Positions 18,314 through 27,554 are shown, numbered from the stretch's first letter. The stretch: DNA of 64,000 bases from Vibrio marisflavi CECT 7928 (GCF_921294215.1 NZ_CAKLDM010000001.1:1116001-1180000); one strand, 5' to 3'. Program-made: numbers and translations. The notes: generated by a model not told the origin, from the sequence alone.

Positions 18314-18592
18314 TTGCCAAACAAGCAATGTGGATAGTCGCTCTTTGATTTGATGCTCTACTCCTACCCCATACATGATATCCGCTTAAAAATTCCCGAA
18401 TTCTCTAATTATTCTTACTGCCACCCAATTTTATAAGTATCTGCCTTTCTATAAATCGGCCCTAGAGTCACTATGCTTTAGCATAAATAATAATTTTAAA
18501 CCAACAAAACCAAAGTGTTAGAAAGCTTAAAATCTTCCAGTTGAAATATATTCACTGACATACAAACTCCAAAAACTGTTTTGTAATTGTTC

Positions 18593-18623
18593 TTGACCTC
18601 AACCTAAGTTGAGGATTTATGCT
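18593..18623 (+). promoter_or_regulatory. SoxR/MerR-type promoter
   Basis: TTGACC (-35, 18593-18598) and TATGCT (-10, 18618-18623) are separated by 19 bp, the overlong spacer typical of MerR-family promoters. Between them lies the dyad CCTCAAC-CTAA-GTTGAGG (18597-18614). This is the same 7-4-7 layout and nearly the same sequence as the SoxR box of soxS (CCTCAAG-TTAA-CTTGAGG). The -10 lies 32 bp before a 49-codon ORF. No soxR or merR gene is in the window. Confidence 0.7.
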
Positions 18624-18655
18624 GACTCAAAATGTGGAAACCGGAGATCAGAAAG

Positions 18656-18805
18656 ATGCAAAACAACTATATCAAAGCACTCGCAATAAAAACCTTTCAG
18701 GAGCAGCCAACGAGAGAATATCGTAAAAGTACAGACAAGCATTTTCACTTTCGTAGCTTTTGCGTCGGAGTAGCAACCTCTACGATAGTTTTGTTGGTTT
18801 TATAG
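18656..18805 (+). CDS. Putative 49-residue microprotein under a SoxR-like promoter
   Basis: ORF MQNNYIKALAIKTFQEQPTR... ending in a short hydrophobic segment (FCVGVATSTIVLLVL). GGAG lies about 9 bp before the ATG. Basic in the middle, possibly a tail-anchored membrane peptide. I do not recognise the family. The main support is its placement directly behind a well-formed MerR-family promoter; without it, this would be a chance ORF. It could also be a decayed start of a longer gene. Confidence 0.45.
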   Translation: MQNNYIKALAIKTFQEQPTREYRKSTDKHFHFRSFCVGVATSTIVLLVL

Positions 18806-18839
18806 TCGGAAAAATTTAGATCTAGCTGAGGCGGCGGAT

Positions 18840-18938
18840 TTATCTCAAATAGTTAAACACCGTTGCCCGCCCCATATACAGGATGTTTACAACATGATCA
18901 GCTGTGGGATGAACCTCGTAGTAGGCTTTAATGTTTGA
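18840..18938 (-). pseudogene. Probable C-terminal fragment of a resolvase/invertase-type recombinase
   Basis: The 32-residue open stretch ends ...ADHVVNILYMGRATVFNYLR-stop, resembling the helix-turn-helix tail of serine recombinases ('...LGVSRATVYRYL'). An in-frame stop precedes it, and no catalytic domain is seen upstream. It is a remnant at best. The surrounding 18939-19435 contains several TGATCA motifs and no gene I can support. Confidence 0.35.
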
Positions 18939-19435
18939 TCAGAATTTGCAGTGTATTGCAGGGAATCGTCACAGGCTCATAGGTAAAGTTTGATCATTTA
19001 TGAAGGCGTTCGTGCCGTATTTACCCTAGCAAGTGACAATAAAGATTGATCACTTCTGAGCTCAGTTTTGGACAATTCCAAGTTAGACTTTTAGCTCTAT
19101 ATGTAAATTTCAGATTAATATTTCTATGCGCTAACGCCCGCTTTAATGATGAGAAACGTTGCGATATCGCTTAAGTACCCCACCGTAAACAATAAACCTA
19201 AATCAAACCAGTTATTCTCACATGTGCCAATAACTGGCATTAATAAGTTAATTTCGGCTAAAGCTTTGAGTGTAATTCTTTCTATTTAGTTGAAATTGGA
19301 TTGACAGCTTTTACTGACAAGACTAGGGCTATAATCAAAGCTGAGCGCATTATTACCAAGTGTTCTAAGGGCATTAGGGCAGCGTTAATCTATATTTAAT
19401 AGAGCAGTCTCTAAGCTTTAACCGAGGAACACACA

Positions 19436-21166
19436 ATGCAACCAATAACCAAGTCTACACTATTTGCCTTAGTCCTCGGTATTTTCCTATCAACTACTGC
19501 ATATTCTCAATCACAACCTAATTTACAAAGCTACATCGTTGTTCTTAACGACAATGCCGTTCCTGAAGAAGTTGCCGAAGAAATAGCCTTAAAAGCCAAT
19601 GGGCAGGTAGGTTATGTTTTTGAACATGTCATTAAAGGTTTCTCTATCTCAATTCCCGCTGTAGCGGTAAATGGTATCTTAAATAATCCTAAAGTGTCTT
19701 ACGTTGAAGAAGACATTCCAATGACCGCATTTGCCCAGCAGGTACCTACAGGGGTTGAACGAATTTTTGCTGATAAAACTGCTCTCGATATAGACGATTT
19801 CGATGATTATCGAGTGGACGTTGATGTGGCTGTACTTGATACAGGCATAGACTTGGAACATAGTGATTTAAATGTGGTTGGTGGCGCAAATTGTCTTAAC
19901 CATTCTGGTGGTCCTCCTCACAGACGAGCTTACTATTGTGACGAAGCACAAGGTGGTGACGATGACCATTATCACGGTACACACGTAGCAGGAACCATTG
20001 CAGCCCTTGATAACAATATTGGTGTTGTGGGCGTTGCACCTGGCGCTCGCCTTTGGGCATTAAAGGTACTCGATTCTCAAGGTTCTGGTACACTTTCTGG
20101 CATCATTGCAGGAGTTGATTGGGTTGCCGCTCAAGGTGATATCGAAATCATCAATATGAGTTTAGGAGGCTCTGGCTCAAGCACTGCAATGGATGATGCT
20201 ATTGAAGCCGCATTTAACAGTGGTGTGACAGTTATAGTCGCAGCGGGCAACAGTGATGCCGACAGTGCCAACTATACTCCAGCGAATTCCCCAAAAGCGA
20301 TTACCGTGTCAGCACTTGCTGATTTTGATGGACTTGCAGGTGGTTTAGGCTCAGCTACCTGCCGAACAGACCAAGATGACACGTTAGCCGATTTTAGTAA
20401 TTGGGGCGCTACGGTAGATATTGCGGCTCCTGGTGTGTGTATTCTTTCCACTTACCCTATCGAAAAAGGAAATTACGGCACCATAAGTGGAACATCAATG
20501 GCATCACCTCATGTTGCAGGAGCTGCCGCCTTACTTGCAAGTAATAATGACAGCCCGCAAACGATATGGGACACCTTGGTTAGTAATGGCAACTTTAATT
20601 GGGCAGATGATTCAGGCGATAACAATTTAGAGCCGTTGCTGGACATAAGCTCCCCTGTCTTTTCTCCAAAACTTATTCTTACTGGAGATGTTGGCAATAA
20701 CTCACCAACTGCGCAGTTTACCTTTTCATGCACTCTATTAGCGTGTGATTTTGACGCATCTACATCCTCTGATAGCGACGGTTCAATTACGTCTTACGCG
20801 TGGAATTTTGGCGATGGTAACACTGATAACGGTGAAACAACCAGCCATACGTTTGCAAGCGGAGGAACTTATACTGTTTCTCTAACGGTGACAGACGATG
20901 ATTTAGCTACAGGGGATACGCAAGCTGATGTAACAGTTAGTGACAGCAATGAATCTCCCACGCTATTAACCAACAGCACCAATAATGGCTCAAATTGGAC
21001 GGCTATAGTGTACTACTCCACAAATGATGCTCTTAACGGCAGTTGGTCTTCAGGCTCAGGTACATGCTCTGGCAATACATGCACACAAAGTGGCATTCCA
21101 AAACGCCAATCAAGTGTTAATTTTACCAGCGACCAAGGCGTTACTGTGACCATTTACAAACCATAA
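19436..21166 (+). CDS. Secreted subtilisin-like serine protease with PKD domain
   Basis: 576 residues. Signal peptide about 1-24 (LGIFLSTTAYS), I9-type inhibitor propeptide about 30-98, peptidase S8 domain about 125-400, PKD domain about 425-505 (SYAWNFGDGNT, GTYTVSLTVTDDD), and a short Cys-containing C-terminal module (SGTCSGNTCTQSG). The catalytic triad is visible as Asp135 (VLDTGID), His180 (HGTHVAGT) and Ser354 (GTSMASPHVAG), with oxyanion Asn272 (AAGN). It is expected to be secreted and autoprocessed. It resembles marine-bacterial alkaline proteases. A TATAAT-like element at 19330-19335 may be its -10. Confidence 0.94.
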   Translation: MQPITKSTLFALVLGIFLSTTAYSQSQPNLQSYIVVLNDNAVPEEVAEEIALKANGQVGYVFEHVIKGFSISIPAVAVNGILNNPKVSYVEEDIPMTAFAQQVPTGVERIFADKTALDIDDFDDYRVDVDVAVLDTGIDLEHSDLNVVGGANCLNHSGGPPHRRAYYCDEAQGGDDDHYHGTHVAGTIAALDNNIGVVGVAPGARLWALKVLDSQGSGTLSGIIAGVDWVAAQGDIEIINMSLGGSGSSTAMDDAIEAAFNSGVTVIVAAGNSDADSANYTPANSPKAITVSALADFDGLAGGLGSATCRTDQDDTLADFSNWGATVDIAAPGVCILSTYPIEKGNYGTISGTSMASPHVAGAAALLASNNDSPQTIWDTLVSNGNFNWADDSGDNNLEPLLDISSPVFSPKLILTGDVGNNSPTAQFTFSCTLLACDFDASTSSDSDGSITSYAWNFGDGNTDNGETTSHTFASGGTYTVSLTVTDDDLATGDTQADVTVSDSNESPTLLTNSTNNGSNWTAIVYYSTNDALNGSWSSGSGTCSGNTCTQSGIPKRQSSVNFTSDQGVTVTIYKP

Positions 21167-21331
21167 CAATTGAACGGTATTGTGATTGCTTTGATCGTCG
21201 AGCCTTGACTAGGTCGCGCTATCTGCTGTGTAATATTGGCTTAATTATTCATATAGAAGATAACTTTGTAGTGAGATATCAGTAATGGTGAGGCTTAGCC
21301 AGGTTTTGGATAGATCTTCCCTAAGTCTTGT

Positions 21332-21790
21332 GGCTTTGTTGCGTAATTCGGACAGGAAACCAAGCCGCCTAGAATTGAGTGATTCTTATACAACTCACTG
21401 AGTTTCAGGCATACCAAGTCCTGTAAGCTTGTTCAACGCTTTAATCATGGCGTAGCACCAACCTGAGCATTGTAGGCTCTCAGGCTTTTCCCACCTAGCA
21501 ACTGCTTCACTCGATACATGGCTGTTTCTGAGAGTGAACGCTTGTGATAACCATATCGTTTTTTTCATTTCTTGTTTGAGCCGTAGAGTTTCTGGCTACC
21601 TACCGCCAGATTGCGAGGGTGTCCTCGTTCCCAGAAAGGTGCTGGCGGGATAAGCGGAACCGCTCGCTTTACTCGTATAGCATCGTGGTAATTTCGTGTT
21701 TCATAGTGCCATCACCTGATATCTCCATGACTTTACGACGTGTCTGTTTCAGCAAAATGAATGTCAAAATGCAACTCATTAAGAGGCAGT
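21332..21790 (-). mobile_element. Degenerate IS5-family insertion sequence remnant
   Basis: Read on the minus strand, the DNA encodes pieces of an IS5-type transposase C-terminal half: a LIPPAPFWERGHPRNLAVG stretch, then KRSLSETAMYRVKQLLGGK, then AMIKALNKLTGLGMPETQ-stop at about 21403. Frameshifts (for example between YNAQVG and CYAMIK) and lack of the N-terminal half show it is dead. GGCTTTGTTGCGTAATTC at 21332-21349 looks like the conserved terminal inverted repeat of such elements; the other end is lost. The rest of 21167-21989 has no gene I can support. Confidence 0.8.
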
Positions 21791-21989
21791 GACCGTTTTC
21801 TTTCTAAAGCTCATTCGAATCCACTTTCTTATAAACTAATAACGTATTTTAAATCATATAAATATAAGTTGTATTCAACATAGTAATCAACACATCGTAT
21901 TTATGGTTCATTCTTTGCTCAAGCTATAAATAATATTCATTTCTATGCAGTGTAAACTCCTGCATTAGCAGCAAGGACGTAACCTTATT

Positions 21990-22718
21990 ATGGAAACTGT
22001 CGATCCTCTTTTAATTGCGTTTCTCCCTAAAGACATTCGCAACATGTTTTTTCCATTCGAGAGTGTTCAGTTAGCCGCATTGCTATTAAATCTGCTGATA
22101 GGTTTTGCAATGGCGAGTCTCATAGGCTATCACTTTAGAAAGTACGCCAGTGCATTTTGTAACAGACAAGATTTCTCGCGTTTGTTCCCACTGCTTATGC
22201 TGAGTGTTATTTTGATAATCACCGTTGTTAAGGCGTCCCTAGCCTTAGCGTTAGGGCTTGTTGGTGCATTATCAATCGTCCGCTTCAGGACACCGATTAA
22301 AGAGCCAGAAGAGCTGCTCTATCTATTTTTGAATATAGTCGTCGCTGTCGCACTAGGTGCAGGTCAAACCCTTGCAGCAGTCCTAGCTTGTATTGTTACG
22401 TTACTTTTAGTTACGCTCCTAAAAAATAAAGACGCCAACTCTAACGTTGAAAACGGGCTATTCCTTTCATTAAATCACCAATGTGATCAAGGCTATAAGG
22501 AAGGAACGCTAGTAACCAATCTCAAATTAATTTTGGAGCAGCATGCCGAGCGAATTGAACTTCGTAGGATTGACATCAGTGACACTCAATTCGATGCGAC
22601 TTTCTTTATTTCTATACGTGATGAGCATCAAGCCGATCAGTTCATCTCTGCATTGAAATCAGAATACTCTGGTATCAACATTTCATTGCTAGAACAACAT
22701 AATATCGCGGGTGTATAA
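21990..22718 (+). CDS. DUF4956 inner-membrane protein
   Basis: 242 residues. Four hydrophobic segments between about 30 and 150 and the family signature ALSIVRFRTPIKEPEELLYLF identify DUF4956; the C-terminal third is a soluble ferredoxin-like domain. The biochemical role is not established. In other bacteria this family is found beside CotH-kinase and VTC-type polyphosphate polymerase genes, and here both follow directly (2-bp gap to the next gene). It is the first gene of a three-gene operon. Start ATG at 21990 after 'aaggacgtaacctt'. Confidence 0.88.
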   Translation: METVDPLLIAFLPKDIRNMFFPFESVQLAALLLNLLIGFAMASLIGYHFRKYASAFCNRQDFSRLFPLLMLSVILIITVVKASLALALGLVGALSIVRFRTPIKEPEELLYLFLNIVVAVALGAGQTLAAVLACIVTLLLVTLLKNKDANSNVENGLFLSLNHQCDQGYKEGTLVTNLKLILEQHAERIELRRIDISDTQFDATFFISIRDEHQADQFISALKSEYSGINISLLEQHNIAGV

Positions 22719-22720
22719 GT

Positions 22721-25357
22721 ATGCGCTTGGATACCCCTCAACCATCAACAAACCGAAGGAGCAAAGGTATCTATGCTCTTTGCATAGTGGCAATCCTACT
22801 TTTGGTTTTACCTACGACCAACTCGGTTAAGTCTTTCTTGGTCGATAAAGGATATGTGGCAACCAACCTTGCTCCTCAGGATAAAGCCGTTGAGTTGATT
22901 GAAAACCTACTTCTAGCACCAATCCGCTGGTACTTTGCCAAAACAGACCTTCCGACGCTCAAAATTGACATCAAATATCAAGATTGGCTCAAACTTAAAG
23001 CAGATCGTGATATTGCTTTCTCTCAGGGTTCTATACCGGAAATGCGTAATGAAGTCTCCGCTTTCGTTTATCATGAACAGAACAAAATCCCCGCAAAAAT
23101 CCGCCTACAAGGAGATATGCTTGACCACATTAATAAACCCAACAGATGGTCGTTTAAAGTCACATTAAAGAACAAGCAAGCTCTTTTCGAATCACGCAGG
23201 TTCGCGTTGGTTGCACCAAGCGTCCGAATCAATCAAGGCGCTAGCCTTTTCGCCAAGAGCTTGCAGACAGCAGGGTTTGACATAATTTCACCCAAAAATA
23301 TTCCCGTAAAAGTAATTGTAAACGGTGATGACTGGGGAGTAATGCTACTAGAGCAAGCGTTTAGCCAAAGCTTATTAGCTACTAATAACAGGACTGAAGG
23401 CTTAATCATCAGGCTCGATCTGCACTCTGAGAGTTCGAGTAATAATGGTAGTGTGACGCGCGTGCTTAAGCCACGAGAGATACAGAGGAAAACTATTCTG
23501 AATAATCATTCGTTATCAAAGCAGCGTCAGCTTGCTTTAGCCCTAATGAATGACTTTCTGACTAACGACCGCCCTGCCAGTGATGTGTTTGACGCTGCAA
23601 GATTAGGACAGTATCTAGCGATGGTCGATTTATGGGGGGCTTGGCACGCGTTAACGTGGAATAATTGGCGTTGGTACTACAATCCTCATACTGCTAAATT
23701 AGAGCCAATTCAAAGTGATGTCGCTGTTACTCCTGCTCCACATATTTGGCTTATGCAGCCGCCCAGCCATACTTTTAAGCTAAGTAAAGCGATGCTTAAA
23801 GACCCAATTATAATGGCGCAATATCAAGAGGCTAAAACAGCCCTACTCACTAGATTAGATAACCATATCATTCCAGCTCTCAAGGCATTTGAAGATGAGT
23901 TTAACCACAAGCTGCACACTGATAGCCCTTTGATCTCAGGTTTTGACTATGAAGTGATGAAGCTACAAGCACATTGCTGGGAATCTGGCTATTCTTCTTC
24001 CCCATGCGACATGATAAAGCCTCTCAACACCCAATTACATAAACAAATAGATGTATTTTTGGCTCAAAGTAACTGGGATTTAGCCAGTGCACTAGTGGGT
24101 AGTTCAACTCAAACTATTTTGCATGTTAGAAACAATGATAGGGTTCCTTTAGTCATAAAAGGGCTTGAGGGCATCTCTAAATTCGATGAGATAAACACCC
24201 TTGATAATGTCAATGATCGTTTACCTATACAACTCCTATCAGGCGAAAGTACTTCGTTTACTTTACCGAGAAATATCAAAGCGATTAATGTTGCTGCTGG
24301 TTTAGAAGGAAAAAGTATACAGCCGTTCCATTTCATCAAAAATGAGACCCCACTAAGTTTTTTTCCTAGAGGGAGTGAACATTCCACTAATGGATTTCCT
24401 TTCAACCACTTTATCGACCGCTCTATAGGCCAATGGGTATTGAAGCGAGGAGACTGGCTTATCGACCGTTATCTCATCACACCCCAAAATACGAAAGTCA
24501 TCATACCACCAGGCACGAATTTAACCTTTAGCCGTGACGCTGGGATGATGGTATTTGGTTCTCTACAAGTTGACGGAACCTCAAACGACCCTGTCACTTT
24601 GACCAAAAGCCAAGAGGCAGCAAAATGGTCTGGTTTAAGTGTATTTGCTCCCACCTCATACACTAGACACTCTATTCGTCATATGAAACTGAGTTATGCA
24701 AGCAGTCCTAAACTAGGATTGTGGCAACCACGTGGAGCAATCTATTTCGTCAATGGCATAGTTAAAATGGACAATGTCTCCATATCAGATAATCAATCAG
24801 AAGACGGCCTTAACATTGTCAATGCACATATTCATATTGACCAACTATCAATAAGCAATGCTTTATCTGATGCATTTGATTGCGATTTTTGTACAGGGAC
24901 ACTCAAAAACAGTGCGTTTGACAACATAGGTTTTCGATCCGGCGGTGACGGCCTAGATGTAAGTGGTTCAAACCTCAACTTACATAATCTTTCTTTCAAT
25001 AACGTACGTGACAAAGCCATTTCTGCAGGAGAACGAAGCCAGTTGAACATTAAAGAAGCCTACTTCGATGATGTGAATTTTGGACTTGTCGCAAAAGATG
25101 ATTCACGAATAGTAGCAGACAAGGTTACAGCGGCCAACATTAAGCATAATGCCCTAATGAGCTATTCAAAAAAATCCATTTTTGGTCCTGCGTCTATGCA
25201 AGTTACCCAATATCAGTGCAGTGATCTTAACTGCGACCAGAAAAATGTTTCCGAAGTCGGCAGTGTTTTAGTGGTCAACAACGTTGAGGTACCAGTACAA
25301 CAGTTAAACGTTAAAAACCTGTATAACACCGTGATGAAATCGGACAAACCAAGATGA
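22721..25357 (+). CDS. CotH-kinase-like protein with C-terminal beta-helix
   Basis: 878 residues. N-terminal signal anchor about 17-36 (GIYALCIVAILLLVLPTTNS), so the body is periplasmic or surface-facing. The middle (about 85-400) has CotH blocks: PAKIRLQGDMLDH, a SLFAKSLQTAGFDII block, VIVNGDDWGVMLLEQAF, and WNNWRWYYNPHTAKLEPI. From about 590 on, irregular short repeats (GAIYFVNGIVKMDNVSIS, GDGLDVSGSNLNLHNLSF) look like a right-handed parallel beta-helix. CotH proteins are atypical protein kinases; a target in an envelope-linked polymer system is inferred. It overlaps the next gene by 4 bp (ATGA), indicating translational coupling. Confidence 0.85.
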   Translation: MRLDTPQPSTNRRSKGIYALCIVAILLLVLPTTNSVKSFLVDKGYVATNLAPQDKAVELIENLLLAPIRWYFAKTDLPTLKIDIKYQDWLKLKADRDIAFSQGSIPEMRNEVSAFVYHEQNKIPAKIRLQGDMLDHINKPNRWSFKVTLKNKQALFESRRFALVAPSVRINQGASLFAKSLQTAGFDIISPKNIPVKVIVNGDDWGVMLLEQAFSQSLLATNNRTEGLIIRLDLHSESSSNNGSVTRVLKPREIQRKTILNNHSLSKQRQLALALMNDFLTNDRPASDVFDAARLGQYLAMVDLWGAWHALTWNNWRWYYNPHTAKLEPIQSDVAVTPAPHIWLMQPPSHTFKLSKAMLKDPIIMAQYQEAKTALLTRLDNHIIPALKAFEDEFNHKLHTDSPLISGFDYEVMKLQAHCWESGYSSSPCDMIKPLNTQLHKQIDVFLAQSNWDLASALVGSSTQTILHVRNNDRVPLVIKGLEGISKFDEINTLDNVNDRLPIQLLSGESTSFTLPRNIKAINVAAGLEGKSIQPFHFIKNETPLSFFPRGSEHSTNGFPFNHFIDRSIGQWVLKRGDWLIDRYLITPQNTKVIIPPGTNLTFSRDAGMMVFGSLQVDGTSNDPVTLTKSQEAAKWSGLSVFAPTSYTRHSIRHMKLSYASSPKLGLWQPRGAIYFVNGIVKMDNVSISDNQSEDGLNIVNAHIHIDQLSISNALSDAFDCDFCTGTLKNSAFDNIGFRSGGDGLDVSGSNLNLHNLSFNNVRDKAISAGERSQLNIKEAYFDDVNFGLVAKDDSRIVADKVTAANIKHNALMSYSKKSIFGPASMQVTQYQCSDLNCDQKNVSEVGSVLVVNNVEVPVQQLNVKNLYNTVMKSDKPR

Positions 25358-26043
25358 ATTTACCTAACCGAGAGTACCGCTTTGAAGTCAAGGTGCCGGT
25401 TCCTTTAAATAGGTTGCACCGGTTACAAACTTGGCTTATGACTAATTCTTTAATGTTTCATGACCATCACTCCATGCGCGACGTGAACAGCTTATACCTT
25501 GATACGCCAATGCTTGCACGATATGAAGAAAACCTGAGCGGTATTAGCACCCGAAAGAAAGTGAGAATACGTTGGTACAACGACTTAAATAATGCGACCA
25601 GTGCTAAACTTGAATTTAAACATCGTCAAGCAAGTAAAGGGTACAAAGTTACATTTGATACATCTTTAGATTTACTGAAACCGAATTTTAGCTGGTTTCA
25701 AGAATTGAAATACTGCTACGATCAGTTAACGACGCAAGGGCGCTCATTATGGGGTACAGAGCAAACCCCTATTATTATTTGTCGCTATCGTCGGCAATAC
25801 CTAATTTCACAGTGTAATAGAATACGCGTAACCATTGACTCCAATATAGTTGTTTACGAGCAGCGATATCAGTTTTCCGCGAATTTAGAAAGGTACGTTT
25901 CTCTTGGTGACTATGTGTTGATGGAAATAAAAACTGACGCTGAAAATGAACAATTACTTAGCCAGTTAATGTCTACTTGCCCTCTAAGACCTTCACGTCA
26001 CTCGAAATACGTCAACGGTATCCGGAACCTGATTTGGCGATAA
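25354..26043 (+). CDS. VTC-domain (polyphosphate polymerase-like) protein
   Basis: 229 residues. The start NLPNREYRFEVKVPVPLNRL and the blocks YLDTPMLARYEENLSG, STRKKVRIRWY, AKLEFKHRQ and VLMEIKTDAEN place basic and acidic residues as in the tunnel fold of VTC/CYTH triphosphate enzymes. Eukaryotic Vtc4 makes polyphosphate from ATP. Activity of the bacterial version next to CotH and DUF4956 is not known to me. Cytoplasmic by sequence. Starts within the last codons of the CotH gene. Confidence 0.87.
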   Translation: MNLPNREYRFEVKVPVPLNRLHRLQTWLMTNSLMFHDHHSMRDVNSLYLDTPMLARYEENLSGISTRKKVRIRWYNDLNNATSAKLEFKHRQASKGYKVTFDTSLDLLKPNFSWFQELKYCYDQLTTQGRSLWGTEQTPIIICRYRRQYLISQCNRIRVTIDSNIVVYEQRYQFSANLERYVSLGDYVLMEIKTDAENEQLLSQLMSTCPLRPSRHSKYVNGIRNLIWR

Positions 26044-26128
26044 ACGGTCATCCTAACTCACCGGTTTGGGTGCAATGGTTGTACTTACATTTTATTTAAA
26101 GGACTGCCATGAATTAGCATGGCCATAA

Positions 26129-26368
26129 ATATACTTACCTATAAGTTGTAAGCGTATAAGCGCTAAGATCGACAATCATCGTTACTACCTTATCGGTATC
26201 ACTTTTATATTGGTTGGGTTCGTCGCAACTACGTCTGTTATGTATTGGCAGGGAAGTCACCTCCAAGTCTGGGATTTAGTCATCGCGACTGGACTTGTTG
26301 GGTTTGGTAATTCTTGCCTTGTATCAAGTGCATTTAGAACTGCATTAGCAAACGTTGGACATATTTAG
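26129..26368 (+). pseudogene. C-terminal fragment of an MFS transporter
   Basis: An open stretch without a start encodes SAKIDNHRYYLIGITFILVG... and ends ...GFGNSCLVSSAFRTALANVGHI-stop. Two hydrophobic helices and the 'GFG.S.LVS.AFRTALA' block look like the later part of a major-facilitator drug exporter. The front is absent, and a 9-bp terminator hairpin remains right at its stop codon. Probably the leftover of a deletion between the VTC operon and the regulator gene. Confidence 0.5.
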
Positions 26369-26397
26369 CCGTAGGCTGGTTTAACTACCCTACGGCT
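26367..26397 (+). terminator. Terminator of the MFS remnant
   Basis: AGCCGTAGG (26367-26375) pairs perfectly with CCTACGGCT (26389-26397), overlapping the stop codon of the fragment. It may now end the DUF4956-CotH-VTC transcript. Confidence 0.65.
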
Positions 26398-26418
26398 GCT
26401 CTATGGTCTAGTTAGATA

Positions 26419-26443
26419 AGAACTGAACACCCTTTTCAGTTCT
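26419..26443 (-). terminator. Candidate terminator of the UxuR-like gene
   Basis: AGAACTG (26419-26425) pairs with CAGTTCT (26437-26443), about 100 bp past the regulator's stop codon on the minus strand. The T content after it is weak. Confidence 0.35.
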
Positions 26444-26542
26444 ATTAACTAATAATTGATATGCCATCAGCAATAGGAATATTAGAATTTAGATAATGGA
26501 TAGGAATTGAATAACAAAGCTCCACCACCTGTCTTTTTGTAA

Positions 26543-27310
26543 CTACTGCTTGTCGTTTAATATGATTGGATTTGAGCTAAACAAGTAGCCGTCAAAGTTT
26601 GGATCGTCAATATCAGAGAGCTCAAGAAGCTTTTGTTTAACGTTTTCAAGGTGCTGCCACATGCTATTTTTCGCAAGGGCAGGATCTTTCCTTTGTAGCG
26701 CTGATAGTATTCTTGCGTGATCTTCTATCCACTCTTCTCGATAGTTATGAGTGCTAATGCGAGCGTGCAGTTTCTTCCACATTGGGCTCGTCTTTCTTCT
26801 TTCCCATGTTTGCCGAACCATATCAACCAACACTGAGTTTTGTGTTGCCTCTGCAATACACAAATGGAAAGTTTCATCACCCAAGCATTCTTCTGTGCCT
26901 TCCAATAGCTCTTCTTTTTCACGCCTTAACGCTTGTTTCATTTTTGCTATATCACTAGGTGTGACTTGGGTAGCTGCAAATTCAGCGATATTGCTTTCTA
27001 AAAATTGGCGTGCTTGAAGAATTTCAAAAGGTCCTGCTTCATCAGAAACAACCTTGTCATTCAGACTTGATTCAGAAGGAATATTCACTACATAGACACC
27101 TGAGCCTTTTTTAACCTCTACGAGATTTTCAAGCTCAAGCATGATGATGGCTTCTCTGATCACCGTTCGGCTAACATTCAGGCGCTCTGCAATGTCTCTC
27201 TCTGGAGGTAATCGATCGCCTTGCTTAAATGAGCCTTCAACTAACTCTTTTCTTAAAATGAGCCCTATTTCTTGGTAGCGTCTTTTCGGTTCAAAAGGAA
27301 GCATTGTCAT
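26543..27310 (-). CDS. uxuR: GntR/FadR-family regulator, UxuR/ExuR-like
   Basis: 255 residues; E. coli UxuR and ExuR are of similar length. The N-terminal winged helix reads RRYQEIGLILRKELVEGSF, GDRLPPERDIAERLNVSRTV and REAIIMLELENLVEVKKGSG, closely resembling ExuR/UxuR. The C-terminal FCD ligand domain (about 90-240) has the metal-site-like DETFHLCIAEATQN and EDHARILSAL blocks. These repressors are released by fructuronate or related uronates. It is 13 kb from uxuA/uxuB, whose three palindromes are the obvious targets. No such palindrome was seen before this gene itself. Symbol given by resemblance. Confidence 0.82.
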   Translation of the reverse strand: MTMLPFEPKRRYQEIGLILRKELVEGSFKQGDRLPPERDIAERLNVSRTVIREAIIMLELENLVEVKKGSGVYVVNIPSESSLNDKVVSDEAGPFEILQARQFLESNIAEFAATQVTPSDIAKMKQALRREKEELLEGTEECLGDETFHLCIAEATQNSVLVDMVRQTWERRKTSPMWKKLHARISTHNYREEWIEDHARILSALQRKDPALAKNSMWQHLENVKQKLLELSDIDDPNFDGYLFSSNPIILNDKQ

Positions 27311-27521
27311 TCTATTAGTATTATCTATTTGCGTTGTACGCTAATGATATACCTTACTCCTACTTAGGCGCTAGCCTCTACGGAGCTCAGTCCACTCTGC
27401 CTCAACAAAAACAAGCACCAAAAAGAAGTGGTGCGCTATATCTTGTCCCCACTTCTTACACAGCTAACATATGGGAGAAACCCAACACGATTGGATACGT
27501 TTGCTGAGTCTTTAAACACAA

Positions 27522-27554
27522 ACTGCGCGCTTCCTTTCGGGTATCGCGCGCAGT
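27522..27554 (-). terminator. Terminator of the orphan binding-protein gene
   Basis: ACTGCGCGC (27522-27530) pairs with GCGCGCAGT (27546-27554), a 9-bp GC-rich stem. On the minus strand it is followed by TTTGTGTTT, a usable U-rich tail, 27 bp past the stop codon. Confidence 0.7.

Noticed and set aside
19301-19335. TTGACA and TATAAT before the subtilase as one promoter
   Set aside because: Spacing is 23 bp, too long for a standard promoter; only the -10-like element is kept as a hint.
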